Of a stretch of 19,718 nt of DNA, positions 10,335 through 19,718 are shown piece after piece. Where the stretch lies: contig ML210506.1 of the NCBI GenBank assembly GCA_004369085.1, positions 1 through 19,718 on the forward strand, read 5' to 3'. Each line of letters starts with the position of its first letter. Within the stretch, counting starts at the first letter, position 1. Source of the DNA: Coprinopsis marcescibilis. Lineage: Eukaryota; Basidiomycota; Agaricomycetes; Agaricales; Psathyrellaceae. The notes below the pieces were generated by a model. It had not been told where the DNA came from and searched no databases. It saw nothing but the letters and a program-made list of their open reading frames with translations. The position numbers and the translations under genes are program-made.

Positions 10335-10817
10335 TGTGCAGACTGATTATGGGCGATAAGGATGTGGGTGGGGATGGGGGACGTGGAAAGGGGGAAAGGG
10401 AGGGAAGGAAATGGAGGGAAGGAAGAAAGCGGACGGTGCCTTCGACTGGGCCCATCCCTGGTGTTTTATCATCACCAGAACCTGACTGTCAAACAAAATC
10501 GGACACTGAATTATTTCGGACGGACGCGACGCGTTTCGATCAACAACACGGCCGAGGCCTCTCTGCACGTGCTCCGGATGGCCCGTGCGTCGCCGGCAGC
10601 GGAGCTCGAATCTCACATCGCCGGTATATCAACCAACCATCAACGCTTGGCGACAGCATTCTCCTTGGCTTTCTCGTACCCATACCATTTCCAAGACCTT
10701 GGCCATAACGTTTGTCGGGCGTCTATCATCCCCTCTCTTTCTTTGCTTTTCCTACCTTTGCTGCTCGAAACCGTCCAACTCGTTCTCTATCCCAAAACCC
10801 GCATTTCCATTTCGAAA
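10335..10817. promoter_or_regulatory. shared divergent promoter region with CT-rich tracts
   Basis: 483 bp separate the start codons of the leftward HMG-box gene and the rightward secreted-protein gene. Near the HMG start, 10365-10433 is almost pure purine on the plus strand, so it is a CT-rich tract on the HMG coding strand. Near the other start, 10728-10770 is pyrimidine-rich on the plus strand. CT-rich boxes upstream of start codons are a known feature of filamentous fungal promoters. No clear TATA box was seen. Confidence 0.55.
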
Positions 10818-12173
10818 ATGGCACCCCTCTCCTTCAAGTTTTCTCTTCTCAGTGCCATGGTATCGCTCGCCTCGCTTGTAACGGCTCAAGCGCCCACAGG
10901 AACATACCCTCCCGTCCCTCTCGCCTCCAAAACGTTCGATTATCCCGGAGGAATCGTAAGTTGCCCATAAATTCTCTCTTAAAAACCGCCACGTTGAACC
11001 ATTCCACACACAGCCTTACAAAGTCGACACAGACGAAGGCCTCATTCGTGGCGTCCAAGCCGGCTACAACATCTGCAACACAACCACAGAGGGCCAAGAA
11101 TCCATGTGCCAGACCTCTTTCTTCAACTCTCTCGACGGTGAGCAAACTGAAAATTTCATCTGGCACCACCGGGCATCCTTGCCCGATTTCTTCCATTCAT
11201 GCTAACGCCTATTTTTAGACTTCTGTCTTTGGGCGCCGTCAGAGCCTGATTCGATCGTGGCGAACACTGAGGGCGAGATGGTCGCCTGGTGCACCAAGCC
11301 CGGGCATGGTACTCGCCTCATCCCCGAGGGCGCCCTAACTGGTGTGCAGTTCATCAAGACCCCCGACTACATCTCCGTCGTCGGCTTCATCGACCAGTCC
11401 AAGATCAACATCCAAACCGACGACTATGGAGGAGAGATGGACCCACACGGTGCTGACCTCGTACGTACCACGCCTTCCACCTCGTGTTCTCTCGCGATTA
11501 CGCTATCATCTTTAGCGGGGAAACCCAATGGGCGGCATCATGTTCTCCAATTCGTTCACTGGCCAGTATACCCAGGTCATCGAATGGCACAAGTACATCG
11601 TACACCACCCATCTCCACTTGCTAATGCTAACCACTTTGTACAGCTTCATGGGCGGCAACGCCTTCTGCCTCAAAGCCTGCGACCCCGCCGGCCCCAACG
11701 CCGCCCACTTTTGCGAGCACATCTATGACCGCATCGGGTGCACCTACAACGTCCCCAACGCCGCCCAAGACAAGGTGTTTGAGAGCTGTCTCGGCGAGAA
11801 CCAAGACTTCCCCGGAGTCTACACCTCAGACGGCGTCGTAATGACTTACACCCAACCCCCTGAGGAGCTCGGCGCGATCACCACCGAGCCCTACCCTGTG
11901 CGTATCCCCGCCAGCAGCAGCTGCACTCCGTTCGAGAGTGCGGCTATCTACACTGGGCTGCCTAAGCCGAGCAGTGCGGTGGAGAGTAGTGCGGGCAGCG
12001 GCGCGAGTGGGGTCACGAGCGTGCGGTCAACGGCGAGTCGGAGTGGAACCGCGGGCGGTGCTGCTGTTAGTTCTACTGCTGGTGCGCAGAGCGGGGCTGG
12101 TGCGGTTGCGGTTGGCACTACGATGCTCTTCAACGTTGTCGGACTCGCGGTGGCTGTTGCTTTCCTTGCCTAA
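10818..12173 (+). CDS. secreted, probably GPI-anchored cysteine-rich surface protein
   Basis: Five exons (10818-10955, 11014-11137, 11219-11460, 11516-11592, 11645-12173) total 1110 nt, coding for 369 residues, with introns of 58, 81, 55 and 52 bp and consistent phases. The 81- and 52-bp introns show GCTAAC branch sites. Residues 1-23 form a signal peptide (hydrophobic core LLSAMVSLASLVTA). The mature domain (about 25-300) has around ten cysteines, an N-glycosylation sequon in NICNTTTE, and blocks such as GFIDQSKINIQTDDYGGEMD, YTQVIEWHNFMGGNAFCLKA and HFCEHIYDRIGCTYNVPNAA. These blocks resemble a family of uncharacterised secreted proteins common in mushroom-forming fungi. Residues 301-350 are Ser/Ala/Gly-rich, and 354-369 are a hydrophobic tail ending at the stop, which together suggest GPI attachment. 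No enzymatic motif is recognised. The start was chosen because it begins a proper signal peptide. Confidence 0.88.
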
Positions 12174-13571
12174 AGGGCTTTTGAAGTTGGCGTAGGCGGA
12201 TCCGTCATTCGGTGGATACCAACCCGCTTGTGTACCTGGCCTAGCGATCATTGACATTTTCTTTACAATCTTTTTTACCATTGAACTACCTGTCTTGACT
12301 CCTTACTACGGACCTTCGCACGGACGTTCTTGCTACGATATCACAAGACTCTCCTTTACTGCACTTCCCTTTTGCTTGCCCGTTTGTCGCTTCTGCAGCC
12401 GTACGGATACTCGTACGTAAGTACATATATATACCTTGTGTGAATTAATGCGCTTGTATCGATTCATGACGTGCGTTCGCGGATCGCTGATGATTCTTCA
12501 GAGGGTTATATTAAGGGAGTCTTCGGCCCTTCATGAATATTTCGTGGCTCAGGCGTGTTTCGGTTTGCTTATATCTGGTACTTCGTACGCCCTTGGGGGG
12601 AATTCTCGAGTTAACGGGGTTGAGTAAACAGGCAGATTACTGTATAATGTCTTATTCTATATTTGATTTCTATAAACAAGTAGATCGTTGTTGCAGAATG
12701 AATGTCGTGCAAGATTCAAAGGTGATGGAAATATTCAACTATGCATATAATCAGGCGGATTTACTTAAATTGGGGGCTTAAGGATGACATGTCAGCAGAG
12801 GTTGAGTTGTGAAGCACAGAAAGTGAGGGATTAAAACTGAATAATCTCAGGTAAGTACTGAAGTACTGGGTGACTGTCCATAAGCACTTTTGAATTTCTA
12901 CGAATATAATAAACGGACTGGCCGAGATGACGCTGGGACCCCGTACCTGAGATCAATGTCGTTGCTAGGCAAGTGGGTCTGAATAGAATAGAATCTGTTT
13001 GTAGGGTATCCCCCCTCGAACAGACTGGAATAAAGGCTTACCTGCCTCTTTGAGCTGCTCCGACTGTCACAAACGCTATAATTATCAAAAAACCAGCGCG
13101 CCGGATCTCACGCGGCGACCAGCGATACTCGTAGTCAGGGTAATTAGCGCGCCATTGCTGCTATGCTCTCTGCGCGTTGAGATGGAGTGCGATGGACAGT
13201 ATCCTCAAAGTATCATTGGTCTCTTCGTTGTCAGTGTATGGACCGACACAGCCGCCCTTTCAGGCATAGTCTCTACTCTCTGTGGTCCGCGGTAGCTTCT
13301 CTCGAGCATTTTGTTCAATAGAATCCAGGCTGACATATAATCTCCAACCGCAATGAAAACCCGGGACAGCCGAAACCCGAACGAATTGTGAGATACACAC
13401 TCTGGAAGGACAATAAAAGCTTGACTGCAATGGCGAGCATTCAACATCATAAACAGCTCTTTCCTTGCAGCCAGCGAACTAAAAGCACTTCCCAACACAC
13501 TCCTTTCATCATTACGATATCTCAATCCTCTCAGCACACTCCTTCCACCTCTGCTCACGGATCTAACACTA
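12174..13571. other. intergenic region without recognisable gene
   Basis: About 1.4 kb. The left part is presumably the 3'UTR of the secreted-protein gene, with T-rich sequence near 12255-12280. The rest holds only short frames without recognisable motifs. A small inverted pair (TCTCAGGTA near 12846, TACCTGAGA near 12945) is present. The right part is presumably upstream of the gene starting at 13572. Confidence 0.45.
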
Positions 13572-14809
13572 ATGGGCAAGAAACCAGCACTCCCCCGCTC
13601 GCTTCCCGGTCTTGCATCAATGGTGAGTTTCTTTCTCTCTAGCCATCACCGGGATGCTGCGAACCATGTTGTGCACGGTGGTCAGACATACGCCCACGCT
13701 ATGCCCAACGTAAGCTTGCATTCTTCCGATTAGAGTACACATACAGTGTTGACTTGACGCCTATGATATTAGATGCATCTCACAAGCGCCGATGCAGGGC
13801 AGGCTCTCAGACACCCAGACGATGACAATGTGACGCCGTTCGGACCAGATCATCCAGCTTCCAACTATCGACTGCCACCTCCACATTCCACTCCACATAT
13901 GCCTTCCTATCTGCATCGGCCGATGACTTCCACCCAACCTTCCCAGCAGCCACGATGGCAAGAGGCACCGCAGACTCAGTGGCACAGTATCGATCCTAAC
14001 TCTCTGGACGCTGCCTTTCTCCCTCTTCCATCCTCATCCAATGCTGATCTGACACATCCACCGACTATCGCCCAATCAGTTGGCGCGATTCCAGCACATG
14101 CAGTGGCCGGGCAACGCTGTAAGCGCTCGCCAAGTCCTGCGCCAGCGTCGTCCAAGAAGAAGAAGGCTGCGATCAAGTCTACTGAGATTGACAGCAGCGA
14201 GGAGGTAGCTCGTCCTCATTGTCGTCCGAGTGGTGCAAGGAACGGGTAGGTCCAATTTCATCTGGCCGGATTGGGTGTAGCCAACTGATAACAAGCTTTA
14301 TGTAGGTTGTGAAGTGCCCTAAGCCAACAGGATCTGGTCAGCGCCCGGGGCACATCACCCGTTCCAAACACACAGACCAGCTCATCAACGGATCTGCCGG
14401 TACTCGCACGTGTAACGATTCTGTGCACGAGAACAGTGTTGAGGAAGAGGATGGTGACGAGGAAGGGGGAAGGGATGGTGACGAGAATGCTGGTGACAAC
14501 GAAGGATCGAACCAGCAGTCACGGAGTAGAGAAGTCAAGTCTGCCACCATCCGTTCCTGTCGCTCTGAGGCTTCTCAACCACACCAGAATCCCTTACGAC
14601 GACGGGGACCTGCTACGGAGCTTGCGACTCGGCTTGCAAATGCACTTGACCCTGAAACCCAGCGTGCTAGGGACGAAGACCGAAGCTTCCGCTCGATGCA
14701 AGCCTCCCAAAGCCTCATTGTCAGTCAACAGCTCCGAGATGCCAACACCACCATCGAAAGCCTCCGATCCGAGGCACAGACCCTCCAGATGCGACTCTCG
14801 GATGCCTAG
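13572..14809 (+). CDS. unrecognised disordered/coiled-coil protein, probably 3'-truncated
   Basis: The family is not recognised. Proposed exons are 13572-13709, 13773-14204 and 14306-14809. The first intron (63 bp, GTAAGC...ATTAG) is good. The second (101 bp) needs a weak GTAGCT donor, because the frame otherwise stops at a TAG immediately after ARNG, at 14247-14249. The product would be about 357 residues: MGKKPALPRSLPGL at the start, a Pro/His/Ser-rich region, a basic cluster (SKKKKAAIKS), an acidic stretch (EEEDGDEEGGRDGDEN) and a C-terminal coiled coil (SLIVSQQLRDANTTIESLRS). The TAG at 14807-14809 cuts the coiled coil, and the same frame continues with RERDLATT. Coding-like sequence goes on in shifted frames to 15298, so this may be a pseudogene or one part of a mobile-element gene. 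No transposase or DNA-binding domain is visible. Confidence 0.5.
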
Positions 14810-15298
14810 CGTGAGCGTGACCTTGCCACAACGTGTGCAGAACTCTCCCAACATCCCCAGCGGGCATACTTTGTTGAGATCCTCCACTCAACGTCCTCAA
14901 TCTTCTACTATGCTTGATGATGTCCCAACATGAGGTCGTGGTCGTGGTCGTGGTTGGACGTCTTTCAAAGGACATCCTGATATCACTAGGGTCAATGTCA
15001 AGATTAGGTGCGAGGAGTACTATCCGGAGGGTGGTCTTTGCACCACATGGATCACCGATAGTAGCAGCTCTGGCTCCGAGGGAGTTCTGACGAGGAGAAC
15101 GACCCTCGGCTTTCCAGCACCATAACTGATCCATCCGCTACCTCTACAGGAGGCGCTTCTATCACACACTATGCTACGAAGGACAGCTTGGACGACGACG
15201 AGGATGATGACGAGAACGGCCACATTCCTTCTGTTAAATTGGAATATATTTTCCTTATGGAAAGTCACCCACTGGCTGATTTTTTCCAGCAGGATTAA
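14810..15298 (+). pseudogene. frame-broken coding remnant downstream of the 13572 gene
   Basis: After the TAG at 14807, protein-like sequence continues in pieces. RERDLATT follows directly in the same frame. Another frame gives QNSPNIPSGHTLLRSSTQRP and then LDDVPT up to a TGA at 14931-14933. That frame continues with GRGRGRGW, TSFKGHPDITRVNVK and CEEYYPEGGLCTTWITDSSS. A shift near 15085 leads to SDEENDPRLSSTITDPSA and an acidic run that ends at the stop at 15296-15298. I infer at least two nonsense changes and two frameshifts. Both stops could derive from C-to-T changes (CAG to TAG, CGA to TGA), but this is unproven. A GGTCGT triplet repeat lies at about 14934-14954. Unrecognised introns are an alternative explanation. 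Confidence 0.45.
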
Positions 15299-16195
15299 AA
15301 TTTTATTTCATTCATTTTCAATTGGCATCAATTCATCGCCATACAAATTTCAGCACGGATTAATTGAGTTTTTTTAATTGAGGTATGTATTTATTATTCC
15401 CTGATTAAACACCCGCGAGTGATCAATCCCGATGCCGTGAGGTGAAATCGAGCAGTCTTCAAGGCCGCCACGTTAGTCAGTTCCCAGTTGACTGAGGTGG
15501 CGGCGAAGAAAGAAGGACGTGCGTGTCGAGGCAAGTCCAAGTTTCAAATAAACCTGTCTTGCTTTGCACATGCTTGGCCTCGATAAACGCTTTTCCCGTG
15601 ACTTCCTGGAGGGTGGAAGTGGGGTGTTTAGAAGCGTGGGATATTGTAAATAAATCGTTCAGAGACAACCTTTTGCACAACTACTTCACTTCTGTATTTT
15701 CACTAATTGATACCAGGGAGTTAAGGTATTATAGCGCTCTCCTGTCTCTTTCTTCCCAACTACGTCTACTCCCATGTGGACAGGTGATTGGGAACTTAAG
15801 AGTTGCATTAAATACCCGTCGTCCGACTGCGAAGTCGTGTCTGGTTAGGACTTGAGTGGGTCAATCCAGGATTAAAACCCTGCTGATCGATATTAATTCA
15901 AGCGCCTGCTCTGGTATTTAATCGGCATCGGGCGCGGGCTTAATAAATCTCAGTTAAATTGTGCTAAAGCTCGTATAACGATAAGTCCTCGGAGGCTCGG
16001 ACTCCGGAGTTCATTCTTACGACGCAAACCGAACACGGCGTGTTAGACGCTCAACTCAATGCCCTCAGGTTCTCACATGTACAAGCAAATATAACAATCG
16101 ATTCAATCGATCTGACGATTGACTCGACTGTGACCTGTCGCTCTCCACCGACCATTGCTCATATTAGACCAGTACCAGATCAGATTCTAACCATA
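15299..16195. other. AT-rich intergenic region, no recognisable gene
   Basis: About 0.9 kb. 15290-15410 is markedly AT-rich with AATTGAG repeated around a T run. An open frame of about 110 codons at 15523-15855 has no recognisable motif. The last 150 bp, upstream of 16196, are open in the frame of the following gene but are best read as 5' leader by comparison with the paralog at 18610. Confidence 0.4.
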
Positions 16196-17964
16196 ATGCC
16201 CGACTCTACGACCGACAATCCACTGACCAGCCTCATGGGTGAGACGTCCGCGTCAGATGACCTAGGGCCGGGGACCAACCCATGCATACGCACCAGCCTC
16301 TTGGACGAATCACCGTCCCCGCGCAACAAAGTCCTTGCAGATTCCTACCTTTTGGCCGAGATTTTCTCCGCATTCGGCAATCACTCTTACAATCAGGGTC
16401 AGCTGTTGGGGCTAGCGCTGGTCTCGACTACTTTCAAAGGACCTGCGCTGGACATCCTTTGGTCAAAGATGAAGTCATCTCCCCTTCATTAAACTGTTAC
16501 CCCTGCAAGAGATCGAATCCCAACTAGTGAGTGCCCGCCCCTTTAATCCAGGCTAGTGTGACAACTTATTCGGTGGGATAGTACTTCACTGGAGAGTTTT
16601 CCGCCTCGAACTTGCACGCGTATGCGACACGAATTAGGGAGTTGGAGATAGCTCAACCGAGCAACGTATCCTGTCAGGTGCTGATGAGACTGGCGAAGGA
16701 GCTCGCAGGCGCTCCTTTCTCCCCAACCTACGTCGCATATGTTCTCCACCTCGATGAATTCGCAGCGTCGCTTTTCACCCTTCTCCTATCCCCCACATTG
16801 TCGGAAGTTGAATTTGGGCATTCTTCCTTGTCCGAACCTCATCTGCCCATCGTGATCGTACCTCTCATATTCTACAAGGCATACATAAAGAAACTTTCCT
16901 TAAGGTCCGCCTCACACATTCGACTCGACCGACAGTTCTTCGCATCCATTCCAAGCCTCATACACATGGAGGTGCTGACGATGGTCCTTCCCCGAACCGT
17001 AATCCACTCAGCAGTCCTTTCCTACATCCCCGAGCAGCTGAGAAACCTTCGCGAACTCGAATTGGACGTCAGTTCCGTTCAATGTCCACTTGGCGCGAGA
17101 CCTACTTCTTCTTCTTCCGCCAGCCCTACCTACTCAAACCTGAAGTTGGTACGCCTGAAGGTGGGTGTTGTTGGACCGGCAGGGCTAGACGGGCAGTTCA
17201 GCATTCGCCCGGGATACCCAGACTCTCTCCTCGATCATTTGACGCACTTGACCATCATATTCCACTGTAACTTCTCGACTTCCGGCGCTCAGATAATTAC
17301 GGAACATGCCTCCCAGGCTCCATCCCTCAAGACCGTCGTGCTTAGGCCGTGGAGTGTGAAAAGAGGAAGCGATATCCGCATCCCACCGTATGTCCTCAAA
17401 GGTTTATTTGCGGTGCCTACGCTAGAAGTCGTTCGAGTTGAGGCCTGGATCGCTGATGATGACGAAACCACCGAAGATTCTTTCTTGGAGCAAATGATCA
17501 AGCACAGGATATCCCGTATACGCGTCAATTCACCGCAATTCATCGACCCACTCCGGACTATACAGCTGCCGAAAGCGGATTTCTTTTGTCCACCACAAAC
17601 CCTCCGCACCGTCGACTATGTGGCCCGAAACCTGGGAGGTCTCGAAAGCCTTCAACTCCGCCTCGACTCGAGTACAGAAGCTCTTGACGACGGCGGTGCA
17701 CGTCTTTTCTCCCAAACAGAACACATCCAATGTGCGTTCCGAGAATTGGTTGTGGTAGAAGCGCGCAACACAAGGTTCCCGACAATGGATCATCTCACCA
17801 TCGCCCAGTTCCTAGATAGAACCTTCCCCAATCTCGAGAGTATCCAAGCTTACACTTATAGGGTCGACAATCCGTTTCGGGAGGAACATGCTCAGAGCTG
17901 TAAGCTCATCAACCGGTTGAAGAGTGACGCGAGATTGTTGCGGATTCATATGTGCAGTAACTAA
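16196..17964 (+). CDS. F-box-like/LRR protein, paralog 1, exon 1 frameshifted
   Basis: F-box/LRR proteins serve as substrate adaptors of SCF ubiquitin ligases, and the family is strongly expanded in Agaricomycetes. Exon 1 (16196-16526) starts MPDSTTDNPL and has an F-box-like segment (LLAEIFSAFGNHSYN, LLGLALVSTTFKGPALDILW). Exon 2 (16582-17964, 460 codons) begins YFTGEFSASNLHAYATRIRE and has leucine-rich-repeat-like strands such as LRNLRELELDV, LDHLTHLTIIF, LGGLESLQLRL and FPNLESIQAYT. The intron 16527-16581 (55 bp) sits exactly where the paralog at 18610 has its intron. Exon 1 is 331 nt, so it cannot splice in frame. Read in its own frame it stops at 16490-16492. A shift near 16474 restores FIKLLPLQEIESQL, which matches LFKLVSDLLEIGSVL in the paralog. 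Either this is a recent pseudogene, or one base pair call is wrong, or only exon 2 is expressed (Met at 16612). Confidence 0.75.
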
Positions 17965-18609
17965 TTGTGGTATATAACAATGAAAAATTTGAATTACTCC
18001 TTGGAGCTGCAATGTCTAATGGAAAATCTGAGCTGGAATGGCGTGAAAAGCAATCATGAAAAGCAATGTGACTTGTTTGCCTGGTGCCAACTTACTCAAA
18101 TCGAGGGATAGCTGCCATTTTCGGCATGAGTTCAAATTTAAAAGTACTCCAGACCTCCAGCGCTGGCCCATGGGTATCTGGGATCACACTAAGATCGTCT
18201 CAGATGTCGGGGTTTCTCGTTGAGTAGCTTTCAAAACCAACTTTCAACCACTGGTGCAGCACGTTCTGCACTGAGATCGCCTTGTGACCTCCGGCTGGAT
18301 GACATTGTGCTAGTTCGCGAGATAATCTAGCTATCAAGTTCAGCTAACTTACCCGGCTGAGCCTCTGAGCCTAATCAGCTCGACGGCAGTAGGAGACAAA
18401 CAATGACATCTGGGTTTAGATTGAGCACGATGTTCTAAAAAAAGTTCAATCTGAAGCCCACTGCTGAAAACATGTACAAAGCGAGGAGATGAATCGATTC
18501 TCCAACTGATTTCATCCTTCGTTCTCTTCGTCCGAAGATTGCCCTTCCTTTCATCGTCTTCGCAGAGAATTTTGTTACATCACCCACCCACCCGTCACTT
18601 CTTTACCAG
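17965..18609. other. spacer between F-box paralogs
   Basis: 645 bp holding the 3' flank of paralog 1 and the promoter/5'UTR of paralog 2. A GAAAAGCAAT word is repeated near 18046 and 18059. No open frame with recognisable features and no clear TATA box. The last 60 bp before the start codon are rich in C and T. Confidence 0.45.
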
Positions 18610-19718
18610 ATGTCAGACCCTGATGTCGAGAGTCACACTCAGCACGCTATCAACGGGGCTCCTATGAGCGATCAACCGGGACTTGGTATCCCATCCGTGG
18701 CCGTGGATTGGACAACCGCATCGTCGCGTGACAGCATCTTCGCAGATAAAGCCTTGTTGAAGGCAATCATTACAAAGCTCAAAGACCGTGACCAGCTGCT
18801 GAAGCTGTCATTGGTGTCGCACACCTTCAAGGGGCCTGCACTCGACTGTCTGTGGGAGAAGCTGGACTCGTACGTCCCGCTGTTCAAGCTTGTGTCAGAC
18901 CTCCTTGAGATTGGGTCCGTCCTCGTGAGTGGTTACCCGTATCTCACACTGCAAAACTAAAGGATGATTGTCTCATGGTCATGCTAGTATTTGAACGGGA
19001 GATCATACTCGACCTTTCAGACGTACGCCCATCGAATAAGGGAGCTTCGTATTATCGATCCAGAACCACTCCAGCCAAGATTCTCTTGCCAGGTACTCAC
19101 GCACCTGTGCAAGGATCTTGGAAGCGCCCCACTTCTTCCTGGGTTACGTCACCTGTCCGTATCCCACATCGATGAATTTACCGCGACCTTGTTCGCACTT
19201 CTCCTATCCCCCACGTTGGTGTCGGTCGCGTTTAGTGGTCGTTCTCTAGCTCAACCTCATCTCCCTCTCCTCATTACATCCCTGAGATCCCACAATGAAC
19301 ACCTCAAGAATCTTTCGTTGGGGAGCGAAGAACCGCAATTCCAACTTGAGTCACAGTTCTGCGCGCTGATTCCGAGCTTTAAGCGCTTGGAAAGCCTCAA
19401 AATCATCCTCCCCAGCACAAAATTCGACACCACCTTCTTCTCGAGGATCCACAGGAATCTTGAGGACCTTCGCGATCTCGCATTGGACATCGGATTCGAT
19501 CACCCTCCAGGTCCGACCGTACGTGGCCCGTCAAGGCGAAGGATCAATCCCAATGTCTGCCCCGATGCTCCATTCACGCCAGATTCATTCTCAAGCCTAA
19601 GGGCTTTTCACCTCATCCTACACGTCAGCTCAGCACTCCACTTCGATATACCCTCGTCATCCATGACCTTGTGCACGACATATCCCGACTCCTTCATGAA
19701 CAACTTGACAACATTGAC
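18610..19718 (+). CDS. F-box-like/LRR protein, paralog 2 (3' end beyond window)
   Basis: This is an intact-looking relative of the preceding gene. Exon 1 (18610-18924, 105 codons) starts MSDPDVESHTQHAINGAP and carries the F-box-like segment LLKAIITKLKDRDQLLKLSL then VSHTFKGPALDCLWEKLDSY. The intron is 18925-18987 (63 bp, GTGAGT...GCTAG). Exon 2 starts YLNGRSYSTFQTYAHRIREL and stays open to the end of the window. Shared blocks with paralog 1 include DEFTATLFALLLSPTL (DEFAASLFTLLLSPTL), QPHLPLLI, and RNLEDLRDLALDI (RNLRELELDV). LRR-like strands include LESLKIILPS and SSLRAFHLIL. The start is supported by the parallel start of paralog 1. Function as an SCF adaptor is inferred from family type only. 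Confidence 0.85.

Noticed and set aside
12840..12960. Inverted pair TCTCAGGTA / TACCTGAGA about 100 bp apart
   Set aside because: Only 9 bp, no target-site duplication or transposon content; compatible with chance.
13623..13642. GTGAGT...CTAG resembling a 20-nt intron
   Set aside because: Too short for the spliceosome; the frame reads through it without a stop.

Overview
This is a window of nuclear DNA from a filamentous fungus, most likely a basidiomycete (Agaricomycetes-like). Genes are split by many short introns of about 48-63 bp with GT...YAG ends and CTAAC/CTGAC-like branch sites. A large phosphatidylserine decarboxylase of the fungal C2/EF-hand type is present, along with a GPI-type secreted protein of a family common in mushroom-forming fungi and tandem F-box/LRR paralogs. 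The species cannot be named from the sequence. No bacterial-type operons, CRISPR arrays, rRNA or convincing tRNA genes were seen.

Layout. Positions 1-1120 hold short tandem repeats (52-bp units, one with a perfect hairpin, and a CAGCAAACCT minisatellite) and no convincing gene. Positions 5098-1121 (minus) encode a PSD2-like phosphatidylserine decarboxylase, reconstructed here as 13 exons and 1073 residues. Positions 7264-5753 (minus) encode a 451-residue unrecognised, Pro/Ser-rich protein with a basic C-terminal cluster. Positions 7265-9724 are gene-poor and contain a degenerate ~95-bp repeat. Positions 10334-9725 (minus) encode a 150-residue HMG-box protein with an acidic tail. Positions 10818-12173 (plus) encode a 369-residue secreted, probably GPI-anchored protein. 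These last two genes diverge from a ~480-bp shared promoter region with CT-rich tracts on each coding strand. Positions 13572-14809 (plus) hold an unrecognised, disordered/coiled-coil gene, followed by out-of-frame coding remnants to 15298 that suggest decay. Positions 16196-17964 and 18610-window end (plus) are two tandem F-box-like/LRR paralogs; the first has a frameshift in exon 1 relative to the second, and the second runs off the window.

The genes do not form an obvious pathway or cluster. The decarboxylase makes phosphatidylethanolamine, the HMG protein is a chromatin factor, the GPI protein is cell-surface, and the F-box pair belongs to an expanding family of presumed ubiquitin-ligase adaptors. 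I did not find a clearly new system. The most useful leads are the decayed/paralogous right-hand half, the intron at the decarboxylase self-cleavage site, the shortened HMG box and the two unrecognised genes. All exon structures are hand-built by reading frame, splice signals and family similarity.
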